From the NCBI RefSeq assembly GCF_014642735.1, contig NZ_BMIV01000002.1, forward strand, positions 340,922-404,921: a stretch of 64,000 nt of DNA, given 5' to 3'. Both the position numbers and the translations under genes were made by a program. Below are positions 17,613-27,198 of the stretch, piece after piece. The notes beneath the pieces were generated by a model, which worked only from the letters and a program-made list of their open reading frames with translations, did not search any database and was not told the origin of the DNA. The stretch comes from Paracoccus acridae (lineage in GTDB: Bacteria; Pseudomonadota; Alphaproteobacteria; Rhodobacterales; Rhodobacteraceae). The number at the start of each line of letters is the position of its first letter. Within the stretch, counting starts at the first letter, position 1.

Positions 17613-18869
17613 TCAGAGCGCGCGCCAGCCAATGTCGCGGCGGCAAAAACCCTGCGGCCAGTCGATCGCATCGACCTGGGCATAGGCACGGCGATGGGCT
17701 TCGGCAAGCGTGGGGCCGCGCCCCGTGCAGGTCAGGACGCGGCCGCCGGTTGCGATGATCTGCCCGTCCTTCGCGGCGGTCCCTGCATGGAAGGTCATCT
17801 CGAAGCTGGTTTCGGAAAGGCTGTCCAGTCCCTTGATGGTGCTGCCTTTCTGGTAGGAGCCCGGATATCCCTCTGCCGCCATGACCACGGTCAGCGCGTG
17901 GTCGTCGGCCCAGTTGACCGATGTTTCGGACAGGCGCCCCTCGGCGCAGGCCAGAAGCAGGTCCAGAACCTGCGCGCCCAGCCGCATCATCAGGACCTGA
18001 CATTCGGGATCGCCGAAGCGGACATTGTATTCGACCAGCCGTGCTTGCCCGTCCCGGATCATCAGCCCGGCATAGAGGACGCCCTGGAAGGGCATTCCGC
18101 GACGTTCCATTTCCGCGACGGTTGGGCGCACGATCAGCGCCATCACCTGGTCCTGCAGCGCCTGGGTCAGGACGGGGGCGGGGCTATAGGCGCCCATGCC
18201 GCCGGTGTTCGGGCCTATGTCGCCATCGCCCACGCGCTTGTGGTCCTGCGCGGTTCCGATGGGCAGGCAGTCGGTGCCGTCGCACAGGATGAAGAAGCTG
18301 GCTTCCTCGCCCGCCATGAATTCCTCGATGACCACCGACATGTCGCCGAATTCGCCGTCGAAGATGGCGTCGATGGCCTGATGCGCCTGGTCGACTGTTT
18401 CGGCCACGGTGACGCCCTTTCCAGCGGCCAGGCCGTCGGCCTTGACCACGATGGGCGCGCCCTGGGCGGTGACGTAATCGCGAGCGCTGGCTGCATCGGT
18501 GAAGCGAGCCCATGCGGCCGTGGGCGCCCCGCAGGCATCGCAGATTTCCTTGGTGAAGGCCTTCGAGGCTTCCAGTTGCGCGGCGGCCTGGGAGGGCCCG
18601 AAGACCAGGAAGCCCGCATCGCGCAGGGCGTCGGACACGCCGGCGGCCAGGGGTGCCTCGGGTCCGATCACAACGAAGTCGATGGCGTTTTCTTGCGAAA
18701 ATTCCAGGACTTCGGCGCGAGACAGGATATCCAGGTCGGCGCATTCGGCGACATTGGCGATGCCCGCATTGCCCGGCGCGACGATCAGGCGGTCGCATTT
18801 CGGGTTCTGCCGGATCGCCCAGGCCAACGCATGTTCGCGCCCGCCGCCGCCGAGGATCAGGATGTTCAT
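17613..18869 (-). CDS. purD: Phosphoribosylamine--glycine ligase
   Basis: A 418-residue ATP-grasp enzyme making glycinamide ribonucleotide, the second step of purine synthesis. It begins MNILILGGGGREHALAWAI, the family's glycine-rich start. IVVKADGLAAGKGVTVAET and VIEEFMAGEEASFFILCDG are ATP-grasp motifs. LPIGTAQDHKRVGDGDIGPNTGGMGAYSPAP is the PurD signature. Start at 18869 is preferred over an upstream ATG with an irregular leader. It is divergent from xseA, and it lies next to prs, which supplies PRPP for the same pathway. Confidence 0.97.
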   Translation of the reverse strand: MNILILGGGGREHALAWAIRQNPKCDRLIVAPGNAGIANVAECADLDILSRAEVLEFSQENAIDFVVIGPEAPLAAGVSDALRDAGFLVFGPSQAAAQLEASKAFTKEICDACGAPTAAWARFTDAASARDYVTAQGAPIVVKADGLAAGKGVTVAETVDQAHQAIDAIFDGEFGDMSVVIEEFMAGEEASFFILCDGTDCLPIGTAQDHKRVGDGDIGPNTGGMGAYSPAPVLTQALQDQVMALIVRPTVAEMERRGMPFQGVLYAGLMIRDGQARLVEYNVRFGDPECQVLMMRLGAQVLDLLLACAEGRLSETSVNWADDHALTVVMAAEGYPGSYQKGSTIKGLDSLSETSFEMTFHAGTAAKDGQIIATGGRVLTCTGRGPTLAEAHRRAYAQVDAIDWPQGFCRRDIGWRAL

Positions 18870-18931
18870 GGGCCGCCCTTTCGCTTCTGGTCGCGGCGTT
18901 CTAGTGTGGCGCGGCGAAGGGAACAAGCCGC

Positions 18932-20494
18932 ATGGATTTGCTGGAAGACGCGCCGGGCAGCAACGCCCATGAATTCACGGTTTCCGAACTGTCGGGGGCG
19001 GTCAAGCGCAGCCTGGAGGATCAGTTCGGCCGCGTCCGCGTGCGCGGAGAGATCGGGCGCGTGTCGCGGCCGTCCTCGGGGCACCTGTATTTCGACCTCA
19101 AGGACGACCGGTCGGTGCTGACCGCAGTGACCTGGAAGGGACAGGCGGCCAAGCTGGCGCAACGCCCAGAGGAGGGGATGGAGGTCATCGCCACGGGCCG
19201 CATCACCACCTTTCCCGGCCAGTCGAAATACCAGTTGATCGTGGACCAGATCGAGCCTGCGGGCCTTGGCGCGCTGATGGCGATGCTGGAAAAGCGCCGC
19301 CAGGCGCTTGCCGCCGAGGGGCTGTTCGACGAAGGGCGCAAGCGCCCGCTGCCGGCATTGCCGCGGGTGATCGGGGTCGTGACCTCGCCTTCCGGGGCGG
19401 TGATCCGCGACATCCTGCACCGGCTGCGCGACCGCTTTCCCACCCGCGTGTTGATCTGGCCTGTGGCCGTCCAGGGCGAGGGGTGCGCCCCCCAGGTGGC
19501 CGCCGCGATCCGGGGTTTCAACGACTTGGCCGTGGGCGGGCCGATCCCGCGCCCGGATCTGCTGATCGTCGCACGCGGAGGCGGCAGCCTGGAAGACCTG
19601 TGGGGCTTCAACGAGGAAGCGGTGGTTCGCGCCGCCGCCGAAAGCCGGATCCCACTGATTTCCGCCGTGGGGCATGAAACGGACACGACGCTGATCGACT
19701 TCGCGTCCGACCGCCGGGCGCCGACACCGACTGCGGCGGCCGAGATGGCTGTCCCGGTGCTGGCCGACCTGGCCGCCCGGCTGGCAGAATCACAGGCTCG
19801 GCTGACGCGCTGCGCAACGGTTCACGTCGAACGGCCCCGCCAACGTCTGCGCGACCTTGCCCGGGCGCTTGGGCGGCCCGCCGCGCTGACCGAAGGCGCA
19901 CGGCAGCGGCTGGACCTGTGGGCAGGGCGGCTGGACCCGGCGTTGCAGGGGCTGATCCGGGCGCGCCGGCATCAACTGGCGGTCCGGCCGATGCCGGTCG
20001 CGCTGCTGCGCCGCTTCATGGACGGCAAGGGCCACACGCTGCACCGGCTGGAGCATCGGCTGGACGCCGCGGCAACGCGCCGCCTGGAACGGCGGCGCGA
20101 CCGGATGACAGCGCTGCAGGAACGCCTGGATGCCTCGCTGGCGCGGGTCATGGCGACGACCCGGCGGGCGATCACCGTCCAGGACCAGAAGCTGGCCGAC
20201 TTGTCGCGGCGGCTGGATCTGGCCGTGCAGCGCGCCGTCCGCAGCCGCAACGATGCCCTGCAACGCGTGGACCGGATGCGGCAGTCGCTGGGCCACGAGG
20301 AAACCCTGAAGCGTGGCTTCGTGATCGTCCGGGGACCGGAAGACAGCGTTATCACGTCGATCGAAGATGCGCGGCACCATGCCCGGCTGGAACTTCAGTT
20401 TGCCAATGATCAGAAACTGCCGGTTCGGCCCGAAGGTGCCCCGCCCAGGCAAAGTCGGAAGCCCCGCCAGCCGGAACAGAAGTCCCTTTTCTGA
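18932..20494 (+). CDS. xseA: Exodeoxyribonuclease VII large subunit
   Basis: A 520-residue subunit of the single-strand-specific exonuclease that trims DNA to short acid-soluble pieces. The N-terminal OB fold ([30 protein letters not shown]) is followed by [21 protein letters not shown] and [49 protein letters not shown] completes the catalytic region. A long Arg-rich coiled coil occupies roughly residues 260-440. The small subunit gene xseB is not in the window. It is divergent from purD across 62 bases. Confidence 0.96.
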   Translation: MDLLEDAPGSNAHEFTVSELSGAVKRSLEDQFGRVRVRGEIGRVSRPSSGHLYFDLKDDRSVLTAVTWKGQAAKLAQRPEEGMEVIATGRITTFPGQSKYQLIVDQIEPAGLGALMAMLEKRRQALAAEGLFDEGRKRPLPALPRVIGVVTSPSGAVIRDILHRLRDRFPTRVLIWPVAVQGEGCAPQVAAAIRGFNDLAVGGPIPRPDLLIVARGGGSLEDLWGFNEEAVVRAAAESRIPLISAVGHETDTTLIDFASDRRAPTPTAAAEMAVPVLADLAARLAESQARLTRCATVHVERPRQRLRDLARALGRPAALTEGARQRLDLWAGRLDPALQGLIRARRHQLAVRPMPVALLRRFMDGKGHTLHRLEHRLDAAATRRLERRRDRMTALQERLDASLARVMATTRRAITVQDQKLADLSRRLDLAVQRAVRSRNDALQRVDRMRQSLGHEETLKRGFVIVRGPEDSVITSIEDARHHARLELQFANDQKLPVRPEGAPPRQSRKPRQPEQKSLF

Positions 20495-20568
20495 CCTTCA
20501 TTCTGGTCGAAAACCCGGGGTGCGCCGTCGGTTCGGGAACCAAGCGGCGAGGGGTCAAGGCCGCGCTT

Positions 20569-21771
20569 CTATGCCTCTCTCGGGCGCAGCATCAGCCAGA
20601 TCAGCGCACCGCCCGCCAGCACCAGGAAGGGCAGCATGGCCAGGTTGACCGCATTCCAGCCCGCAACGGTGGACCCGCCGCTGCAGTTCATCAACCCGCC
20701 CGACGATAGCGAGGCCAGGAACACGCCGCCAAAGACCACAGCATCGTTCAGGCCCTGGACCCGGCCCCTTTCCTCGGGCGAATGCGCGCGCGTCAGCATG
20801 GTTGTCGCCCCGATGTAACCGAAGTTCCAGCCCATCCCCAGCAGGATCAGCGCCGCGAAGAAATGCGTCAGTTCCACCCCTGACAAGGCTGCAGCCCCGG
20901 CCATGGCCAGCAGGAACAGCCCAACCGCGACGATCCGTTCAGGACCGAACCGGGCGATCAGATGACCGGTAAAGAAACTTGGCGCAAACATCGCCAGCAC
21001 ATGCGCGCTGACGATGTTGGCGGCGTCCGTCGGCGCAAAGCCGCAACCCACCACCGCCAAAGGGGTCGAGGTCATCACCAGGTTCATCAACGCATAGGCG
21101 ACCATTCCACAGATCATCGCCACCGCGATCTGCGGCTGGCGCAGCAGTTCGGCCACCGGGCGTCCGGGGCGCCGGTCTTCGTGGAGCGGCGCGGGCGGGG
21201 GGCTGTGCAGGAAAGCGAACAGGAAAGGACCCAGGGCGTTCAGCCCGATCACGGCCAGATAGGTCGCCAGGAACGGCACCGCCGTAAGCCCGTCCGTCGC
21301 ACGCACCACGGCTGGACCGATGATCGCGGATGCCAGACCGCCCGCCATGACCCAACTGATCGCGCGAGGGGCGTAATCCTCGGGCGCCAGGTCGGTGGCT
21401 GCGAAGCGATAGAACCCCTGGGCCGACATATAGATGCCCGTCAGCAGCGATCCGGCCATGAACAGCAAGAAGGATCCCGACCACAGCCCCCAGGCTGCGA
21501 AGGCCGCACCCAGGGCGCCCGCCAGGACCGCCAGCAGGAACCCCGCCTGCCTGCCGCGATGCTGCATGAACCGCGCCAAGGGACGCGCGGTCAAGGCCGA
21601 TCCCAGGACGATCATCGACAAGGGCAGGGTGGCGATGCAGGGGTTCGGCGCAAGGATCTGGCCCGCAAGTCCGCCGACGATGAAGATCACCGACATCTGC
21701 GCGCCCAGGATCGCCTGGGCCGCGACCAGCACGATCACATTGCGCCGGGCCTGCGCCAGATCGGCGGGCAA
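20569..21771 (-). CDS. MFS transporter
   Basis: About 400 residues with roughly 12 hydrophobic segments and a central cytoplasmic loop (PPPAPLHEDRRPGRPVAELLRQPQ). The segment TRAHSPEERGRVQGLNDAVVFGG resembles the second-half MFS loop motif. It looks like drug- or metabolite-efflux MFS proteins, but the substrate cannot be named. The proposed start is a TTG three bases beyond the eda stop, giving a protein that begins LPADLAQARRNVIVLVAAQ; no good ATG exists before the first helix, so the start is tentative. It is almost certainly translated from the same message as eda. Confidence 0.8.
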   Translation of the reverse strand: MPADLAQARRNVIVLVAAQAILGAQMSVIFIVGGLAGQILAPNPCIATLPLSMIVLGSALTARPLARFMQHRGRQAGFLLAVLAGALGAAFAAWGLWSGSFLLFMAGSLLTGIYMSAQGFYRFAATDLAPEDYAPRAISWVMAGGLASAIIGPAVVRATDGLTAVPFLATYLAVIGLNALGPFLFAFLHSPPPAPLHEDRRPGRPVAELLRQPQIAVAMICGMVAYALMNLVMTSTPLAVVGCGFAPTDAANIVSAHVLAMFAPSFFTGHLIARFGPERIVAVGLFLLAMAGAAALSGVELTHFFAALILLGMGWNFGYIGATTMLTRAHSPEERGRVQGLNDAVVFGGVFLASLSSGGLMNCSGGSTVAGWNAVNLAMLPFLVLAGGALIWLMLRPREA

Positions 21772-21773
21772 GA

Positions 21774-22418
21774 TCAGCCCCGGCTCAGCCGGGCGGCGGC
21801 ATGGGCACGTTCCTGGATGGCGCCCCAATTTTCGGCGCTGACATCCGCATCGGTAGCGATCCAGCTTCCGCCCACGCAGACGACATTCGGCAAGGACAGA
21901 TAGTCACCGGCATTCGCGGTCGAGATGCCGCCCGTTGGGCAAAAGCGGATCTTCGGCAAGGGACCCGCCAGGGATTTCAGCGCAGGCGCGCCCCCGATCG
22001 CCTCGGCCGGAAAGAACTTCAACATGTCATAGCCCGCATCCGCCGCGCGCATCACTTCGGACGCGGTGGCGGTGCCGGGCAGAAGGGGCAACTCCAGGTT
22101 CTCGCAGGCGGCGATCAGGCGATCGGTCAAGCCCGGCGATACGGCAAAGGTCGCGCCCGCATCCTTGGCGCGTTTCGCGTCGTCCGGCGTCAGCACCGTT
22201 CCCGCCCCGACATGGCCGCCCGACACACCCGACATCGCGCGGATGGCGTCCAGGGCCGCATCCGACCGCAGCGTGATTTCCAGAACCGGCAACCCGCCCG
22301 ACACCAGGGCCTGCGCCAGTCCCGCCGCGCGTTCGGCGTTCTTGATCACGATCACCGGAATGACCGGGGCAAGGCTGCACAGCGCGCGTGTTTTTTGCGA
22401 TTGGATTTCAGGGGTCAT
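21774..22418 (-). CDS. eda: KDPG/KHG aldolase
   Basis: A 214-residue class I aldolase that splits 2-keto-3-deoxy-6-phosphogluconate into pyruvate and glyceraldehyde 3-phosphate. EITLRSDAALDAI holds the catalytic Glu, VGAGTVLTPDDAKRAKDAGA is the phosphate/substrate loop, and YDMLKFFPAE has the Schiff-base lysine. FCPTGGIS ends the signature set. This is the last step of the Entner-Doudoroff pathway, the main glucose and fructose route in many Rhodobacterales. edd is not next to it here; the partner instead is the MFS gene that follows two bases later. Confidence 0.95.
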   Translation of the reverse strand: MTPEIQSQKTRALCSLAPVIPVIVIKNAERAAGLAQALVSGGLPVLEITLRSDAALDAIRAMSGVSGGHVGAGTVLTPDDAKRAKDAGATFAVSPGLTDRLIAACENLELPLLPGTATASEVMRAADAGYDMLKFFPAEAIGGAPALKSLAGPLPKIRFCPTGGISTANAGDYLSLPNVVCVGGSWIATDADVSAENWGAIQERAHAAARLSRG

Positions 22419-22516
22419 GCCGCACCTTCCGTTCCGCGATTGCGGGCAAACTGCCCGCTGGCGGAGGGCGATGCAAGCGGTTTGCCGCCCTTGGGCGCAG
22501 ATCCTGGTATCGCTAA

Positions 22517-23167
22517 CTAGATCGCGGACAGCACCGCAATGTAATGGATCGCCGCCGCTGTCACGACGAAGCCGTGCCAGATCGCGTTCTGGAAGCGCAG
22601 CCTTTCCCAGACATGAAAGACGATGCCTGCCGTATAGACGACGCCCCCCGCCACGATCAGCAGGACGGACAACGGGGGCAGGTGTTCCGCAATGGGACGG
22701 AAGGCGACAAGCCCGCTCCACCCCATGAGAACATAGAGCAGGATCGCCAGCCGGTCGTACCGGCCCGGCAGCAGGCATTTCAGCGCAATGCCAAGCGCGG
22801 CCACGGTCCAGATGCAGACCAGCAGGCCGAAGGCCACCGGATCGGACGAGGCCTTGTGCAGGAACGGCGTATAGGTCGCCGCGATCAGGACGAAGATCGC
22901 CGAATGATCGGCCCGCCGCAGATACCATTTCAACGGCGAATGCGGCAGCATGTTATAGGCAAAGGACATCCCCAGCGCGAGGATCAGCCCGGTGCCATAG
23001 ATCACCGCCGCCACGACCTCGGCCCCGCCGGCGGAAATCGAGGCATGGAAGATCAGGGCCGTCACCCCGATCAGAGCCAGGACCACGCCGACCCCGTGGA
23101 CGATCCCGTCTGCAAGCAGTTCGTAGAAATCGTATTGCCGTCCAAAGCGGAAGCGGATGTCAGTCAT
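22517..23167 (-). CDS. Hemolysin III family protein (TrhA/PAQR-like)
   Basis: A 216-residue protein with seven predicted membrane segments. Family motifs include ELLADGIVHGVGVVLALIG near the N-terminus, ADHSAIFVLIAATYTPF in the middle and AIWHGFVVTAAAIHY at the end. The conserved Asp and His residues form the metal site seen in PAQR-like proteins. Despite the name, E. coli relatives are linked to membrane energetics and fluidity rather than haemolysis. The ATG giving MTDIRFRFGRQYDFYE is preferred over an upstream in-frame codon. It is monocistronic, ending about 100 bases before eda. Confidence 0.9.
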   Translation of the reverse strand: MTDIRFRFGRQYDFYELLADGIVHGVGVVLALIGVTALIFHASISAGGAEVVAAVIYGTGLILALGMSFAYNMLPHSPLKWYLRRADHSAIFVLIAATYTPFLHKASSDPVAFGLLVCIWTVAALGIALKCLLPGRYDRLAILLYVLMGWSGLVAFRPIAEHLPPLSVLLIVAGGVVYTAGIVFHVWERLRFQNAIWHGFVVTAAAIHYIAVLSAI

Positions 23168-23262
23168 GGCAAACCCTGTGTTGATTTCAGCTTGCCTGAC
23201 CGGACCCAACCCGGCAACTGACAGTTCCGTCAGCTTTTATCGGTCTCTTGGCGTGCCGGGTC

Positions 23263-23291
23263 TTGCAAATGGGGCGCAACAGGTCTATTTG
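23263..23291 (+). promoter_or_regulatory. Candidate promoter for rpsB-tsf
   Basis: TTGCAA at 23263-23268 and TATTTG at 23286-23291 are separated by 17 bases. This is a fair sigma-70-like pair about 115 bases ahead of rpsB, leaving a long leader in which S2 could control its own mRNA. No transcript data support it. Confidence 0.35.
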
Positions 23292-23405
23292 CGCCACACT
23301 TCACAGGCAGGGGCGGGCCCTTGCGGGAGAAATCCGCAAAAGGTCCACCGGTTGGGGCATCTGCCCTGAATCCCCTGCCAAGGCGCAAACCGGAAAGGAC
23401 ATGGA

Positions 23406-24191
23406 ATGGCGCTTCCCGAATTCAATCTGCGTCAGCTCTTGGAAGCTGGCGTTCACTATGGTCACCAGACGCAGCGCTGGAATCCGCGCATGGCGGAATT
23501 CATCTATGGGGACCGCAACGGCATCCACATCCTTGATCTGACCCAGACCCTGCCGATGCTGGACGCCGCGCTGCAGGTCGTGCGCGATACCGTTGCCAAG
23601 GGCGGCCGCGTGCTGTTCGTCGGCACCAAGCGTCAGGCACAGAAGCCGATCGCGGACGCAGCCGAAAAGTCGGCCCAGTTCTACATGAACCATCGCTGGC
23701 TGGGCGGCACGCTGACCAACTGGAAGACCGTGTCCCAGTCGATCAGCCGCCTGAAAGCCATCGACGAGACGATGGCCGGCGGGGCCGAGGGCCTGACCAA
23801 GAAAGAGCGTCTGCAGCTTGAGCGCGAGCAGCAGAAGCTGCAGGCCTCGCTGGGCGGCATCCGCGACATGGGCGGCCTGCCGGACCTGCTGTTCGTCATC
23901 GACGTGAACAAGGAAGACCTGGCGATCCTGGAAGCCAAGAAGCTTGGCATCCCGGTCGTGGCCGTGGTCGATACCAACTGCTCGCCCGAAGGCGTGGACT
24001 ACATCATCCCCGGCAACGACGACGCCGCCCGCGCCATCGCCTTGTATTGCGATCTGGCCAGCCGCGCCGCGCTTGACGGCATGTCGGCCCAGATGGGCGC
24101 CGCCGGCGTCGACGTGGGCGCCCTGGCGGAAGCCCCGGAAGAGCTGCTGGACGAACCTGCTGTCGAAGAACAGGCAACCGCAGACGCCTGA
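23406..24191 (+). CDS. rpsB: 30S ribosomal protein S2
   Basis: A 261-residue protein. [29 protein letters not shown] is the S2 start. [14 protein letters not shown] and [49 protein letters not shown] are diagnostic. S2 joins the small subunit late and contacts S1. An Ala/Glu-rich C-terminal tail of about 25 residues extends past the conserved core. GGAAAGGAC lies upstream of the ATG. It forms the usual operon with tsf 84 bases downstream. Confidence 0.98.
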   Translation: MALPEFNLRQLLEAGVHYGHQTQRWNPRMAEFIYGDRNGIHILDLTQTLPMLDAALQVVRDTVAKGGRVLFVGTKRQAQKPIADAAEKSAQFYMNHRWLGGTLTNWKTVSQSISRLKAIDETMAGGAEGLTKKERLQLEREQQKLQASLGGIRDMGGLPDLLFVIDVNKEDLAILEAKKLGIPVVAVVDTNCSPEGVDYIIPGNDDAARAIALYCDLASRAALDGMSAQMGAAGVDVGALAEAPEELLDEPAVEEQATADA

Positions 24192-24275
24192 TCCGGCTGC
24201 CATCTGACATTCACGGAACTGTGGTCAGGCGGGGGTATGCCCCGCCTGACGCGTTGATCAAAGAGGAGACGGATC

Positions 24276-25187
24276 ATGGCAATCACCGCCGCGATGGTGA
24301 AAGAGCTGCGCGAGACGACCGGCGCAGGGATGATGGACGCCAAGAAGGCGCTGACGGAAACCGACGGCAACATGGACGCCGCCATCGACTGGCTGCGCAC
24401 CAAGGGTCTGGCCAAGGCCGCCAAGAAGGCCGACCGCGTCGCCGCCGAAGGCTTGGTCGGCGTGCAGGTGACCGATGGCCGCGGCGTCGCCGTCGAGATC
24501 AATTCGGAAACCGACTTCGTTGCCAAGAACGCCGACTTCCAGCAGCTGGTGCGTGACATCACCGACATCGCGCTCAGCACCTCGGGCGACGTCGAGGTTC
24601 TCAAGTCCACCCACCTGAACGGCAAGCCCGTATCCGAGGTCCTTACCGACGCCATCGCGCGCATCGGCGAAAACATGACCCTGCGCCGGATGCATCTGCT
24701 GGAAGGCGATACTGTCGTGTCCTATGTCCACAACGCCGCAGGCGAAGGCATGGGCCGGATCGGTGTCCTGGTCGCACTGAAAGGCGACAAGGACAAGGCG
24801 CAGGCCATCGGCAAGCAGTTCGCGATGCACATCGCCGCGACCAACCCGGTTTCGCTGTCCGAAGCTACGCTGGATCCGGCCATGCTGGCGCGCGAACTGG
24901 AAGTGCAGACCGCCAAGGCCCTGGAAGAAAACGCCTCTTCCGCCAAGCCCAAGCCCGAAGCCGTGATCCAGAACAACATCATCCCCGGCCGGATGAAGAA
25001 GTTCGTGGCCGAAAATACCCTGATGGGCCAGGCCTTCGTGATCAATCCCGACGTGACGGTCGAACAGGCCGCCAAGGAAGCCGGGGTCGAGATCACCGGC
25101 TATGCCCGCGTCGCCGTCGGCGAGGGGATCGAGAAGAAGGAAGAGGATTTCGCGGCAGAGGTCGCCAAGACCCTCGGCAACGCCTGA
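24276..25187 (+). CDS. tsf: Elongation factor Ts
   Basis: A 303-residue guanine nucleotide exchange factor for EF-Tu. The N-terminal UBA-like domain reads [37 protein letters not shown] contains the TDFVAKN motif that contacts EF-Tu and disturbs its magnesium site. The C-terminal module includes [20 protein letters not shown]. Length is normal. AAAGAGGAG precedes the ATG. It is followed by a strong terminator, closing the rpsB-tsf operon. Confidence 0.98.
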   Translation: MAITAAMVKELRETTGAGMMDAKKALTETDGNMDAAIDWLRTKGLAKAAKKADRVAAEGLVGVQVTDGRGVAVEINSETDFVAKNADFQQLVRDITDIALSTSGDVEVLKSTHLNGKPVSEVLTDAIARIGENMTLRRMHLLEGDTVVSYVHNAAGEGMGRIGVLVALKGDKDKAQAIGKQFAMHIAATNPVSLSEATLDPAMLARELEVQTAKALEENASSAKPKPEAVIQNNIIPGRMKKFVAENTLMGQAFVINPDVTVEQAAKEAGVEITGYARVAVGEGIEKKEEDFAAEVAKTLGNA

Positions 25188-25208
25188 TCCTTTCTTTCGG
25201 AATGTCGA

Positions 25209-25238
25209 ACGCCGGACCCTTCAGGTCCGGCGTTTTTC
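25209..25238 (+). terminator. Rho-independent terminator of rpsB-tsf
   Basis: ACGCCGGACC pairs with GGTCCGGCGT around a five-base loop (CTTCA). The last T of the stem begins a run of five T bases. It starts 22 bases beyond the tsf stop and is a textbook intrinsic terminator. Confidence 0.92.
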
Positions 25239-25308
25239 ATTGTCCCATGCTGTGGACCTTGCGCCACCTGTCATGCAATGGGTGGCGGGAAACCAGTGAG
25301 GCGTGACC

Positions 25309-25893
25309 ATGCCATTCATCATTGCCATCGACGGTCCTGCCGCATCCGGCAAGGGCACCATTGCCCGCGCGCTTGCTGCCCATTTCGGCTTTCATCACCT
25401 GGATACCGGCCTGCTTTATCGGGCCACCGGGGCCAAGGGTGGCGACCCGGTCACGGCGGCGCTATCGCTGGACGCCAGCGACCTGGCCCGCGCCGACCTG
25501 CGCAGTGCCGAGGCGGGCCAGGCTGCCAGCCGCATCGCCGCCATTCCCGAAGTGCGTGCGGCTCTGGTCGATTTCCAGCACCGCTTCGCCGCGCAGGAAC
25601 CGGGTGCCGTTCTGGATGGTCGCGACATCGGCACGGTGATATGCCCCGATGCTGCGGTCAAGCTGTATGTCACGGCCTCGGATCAGGTGCGGGCACGGCG
25701 CAGGGCGGCCGAACTTGGCGCCGACCCTGAGGAAATGTTGGCGCAGTTGCAGGAACGAGACCGGCGCGACAGCGAACGGACCGCTGCGCCCCTGAAACCC
25801 GCGCCCGACGCGGTTCTTCTGGACACAACCCACCTGGGCATTCCCGAAGCGATTGCGCAGGCCATCGCGCAGGTGAACAAGGTTCGCGGTTGA
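25309..25893 (+). CDS. cmk: (d)CMP kinase
   Basis: A 194-residue nucleoside monophosphate kinase that phosphorylates CMP and d[23 protein letters not shown] is the P-loop, [11 protein letters not shown] is the CMP-binding stretch, and [23 protein letters not shown] and RDRRDSER complete the signatures. It is shorter than the usual 210-230 residues because the segment after LLYRAT is trimmed. In many alphaproteobacteria cmk lies before rpsA, but here rpsA does not follow. The ATG at 25309 is preferred to the GTG two codons upstream. Confidence 0.94.
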   Translation: MPFIIAIDGPAASGKGTIARALAAHFGFHHLDTGLLYRATGAKGGDPVTAALSLDASDLARADLRSAEAGQAASRIAAIPEVRAALVDFQHRFAAQEPGAVLDGRDIGTVICPDAAVKLYVTASDQVRARRRAAELGADPEEMLAQLQERDRRDSERTAAPLKPAPDAVLLDTTHLGIPEAIAQAIAQVNKVRG

Positions 25894-25899
25894 ACCCCG

Positions 25900-26175
25900 T
25901 CAGCCGCAACTGACCCGCGCGATCCATCCCTTCGGATCCAGGAAGATGTTCAGCCGTTCCGGCTGATATTCCTGCGTCACGACCTGGCCCGGGCTGATTT
26001 CCCGATAGCGAAGTTGCTGCGGCAGATAGACCTCGCCGATGTTCATGCCGACCAATGCCTGATGCCGCGCGGGATCGCAGCGGGTGGCCGAGACCGTGGG
26101 GGCATAGCCGGTGGAACAGGCCGCCAAGGGAACCAGGGCGACGACAGGCAGGATCATGCGCAGCGAAGATGGCAT
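25900..26175 (-). CDS. I78-family-like peptidase inhibitor lipoprotein
   Basis: A 91-residue protein with a lipoprotein signal ending VPLAACS. The mature part, CDPARHQALVGMNIGEVYLPQQLRYREISPGQVVTQEYQPERLNIFLDPKGWIARVSCG, fits the I78 inhibitor pattern: a G...LP..xR...PG..VT.(D/E)YxP.RLN....D..G.I..V.CG sequence with two cysteines that can pair. Founding members inhibit serine proteases such as elastase. Anchored in the envelope, it may protect the cell from secreted proteases. It starts 73 bases from a divergent small secreted protein. Confidence 0.85.
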   Translation of the reverse strand: MPSSLRMILPVVALVPLAACSTGYAPTVSATRCDPARHQALVGMNIGEVYLPQQLRYREISPGQVVTQEYQPERLNIFLDPKGWIARVSCG

Positions 26176-26248
26176 CGGATCACCTTTGTGTTTAGAACCA
26201 AACGATGCAGGGGGCCCAAGTGTTCCCTGCCGTTGACGGAGATGCCAG

Positions 26249-26551
26249 ATGAAACAACGACTTATTGCGGCCATCCTGACTGTCCTGCCCGTGGCGGCCC
26301 TTGCCTCCAGCGAAGAAGCCTGGGACGATTTCCGCGCCGCGGTCGAAAGTGCCTGCAAGGCGGCGGTCGAGGCCCCGCAAACTGCCTCCGTGACGGTCGA
26401 GGTCAATCCCTTCGGATCGGAAAGCTATGGGGCGGCACTGGTGACGGTTGGTGGAAAAGACGGCCAGGACCGCCTGATCTGCATCTTCGACAAGCGCAGC
26501 CAAGCTGTAGAGATCACGGCGCCCTTTGCGGACGCCGCGCCGGCAGAATAG
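26249..26551 (+). CDS. Small secreted protein of unknown function
   Basis: A 100-residue protein with a clear Sec signal, MKQRLIAAILTVLPVAALASS, probably cut after ALA. The mature 80 or so residues contain two cysteines (in ESACKAA and RLICIFD) that could form a disulfide. They read as mixed alpha/beta without a motif I recognise. It is divergent from the I78-like gene and its stop abuts the convergent sodC stop. The shared periplasmic destination is the only functional hint. Confidence 0.7.
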   Translation: MKQRLIAAILTVLPVAALASSEEAWDDFRAAVESACKAAVEAPQTASVTVEVNPFGSESYGAALVTVGGKDGQDRLICIFDKRSQAVEITAPFADAAPAE

Positions 26552-26552
26552 G

Positions 26553-27077
26553 TTACTGGGTCTGGGCGAAGGTGCCGCAGCCGATGCGGCCACCGGCATG
26601 GCCCGAAGGCTGGCCCACGTAATCATCGGGCTGTTCGTGGATGATGATTGCCGATCCGTCGTCATCGTTCATCAGTTCCGGCGTAAGACCGGCGGCGAAA
26701 TATTCCACCATCAGCGTGCCGCTGTCCGGCACATGGATATTGGGCAGATCGCCGGGATGGGGGCCGTTCTCGGCCATGATGCCATGTTCCTTGTCCCCCG
26801 CCAGGTGGCCGCCTGCCGATTCGAAGTCGGGCGGCGCGCATTCGCCGGTTTCATGGATATGCGCGCCGTGGATGCCCGGTGGAACGCCTTGCAGTTCCAG
26901 CGTCACCAGCATCATGCCTGACGGCGTGGCCGCGACTGTTGCGGTGCCCAGGCTTTCGCCCTCGGCGGTCTTGATCTCGGCGATCATCGAGGCTTGGTCC
27001 TGGGACGGTGCGGCGTCCTGGGCGGCAGCGGGCAGGGCCATCAGCAGCCCCAGGGCAGCGGCGGTTCGGAATGCCAT
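26553..27077 (-). CDS. sodC: Superoxide dismutase [Cu-Zn], periplasmic
   Basis: A 174-residue protein with a signal peptide ending PAAAQDA. GIHGAHIHETGEC supplies copper-binding histidines. ESAGGHLAGDKEHGIMAENGPHPGDLPNIHV supplies the bridging and zinc ligands. SAIIIHEQPDDYVGQPSGHAGGRIGCG has the last copper His, the active-site Arg and the second disulfide Cys. It detoxifies superoxide in the periplasm. AGGAGG precedes the ATG. The stop lies one base from that of the convergent secreted protein. Confidence 0.96.
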   Translation of the reverse strand: MAFRTAAALGLLMALPAAAQDAAPSQDQASMIAEIKTAEGESLGTATVAATPSGMMLVTLELQGVPPGIHGAHIHETGECAPPDFESAGGHLAGDKEHGIMAENGPHPGDLPNIHVPDSGTLMVEYFAAGLTPELMNDDDGSAIIIHEQPDDYVGQPSGHAGGRIGCGTFAQTQ

Positions 27078-27198
27078 CTAAGATCCTCCTTATGGTTGTC
27101 CCCGCCCAACGCCGGGGGCACAAAGGCGTTCCGACCCTTGATCAGCGCCGCGCTATTGGCGATAAGTCGCGCGACATCCGCCTGAAAGGTAGTTTCGA

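Noticed and set aside
25303..25311. GTG at 25303 as the cmk start
   Set aside because: The ATG at 25309 gives [16 protein letters not shown], the usual family beginning.
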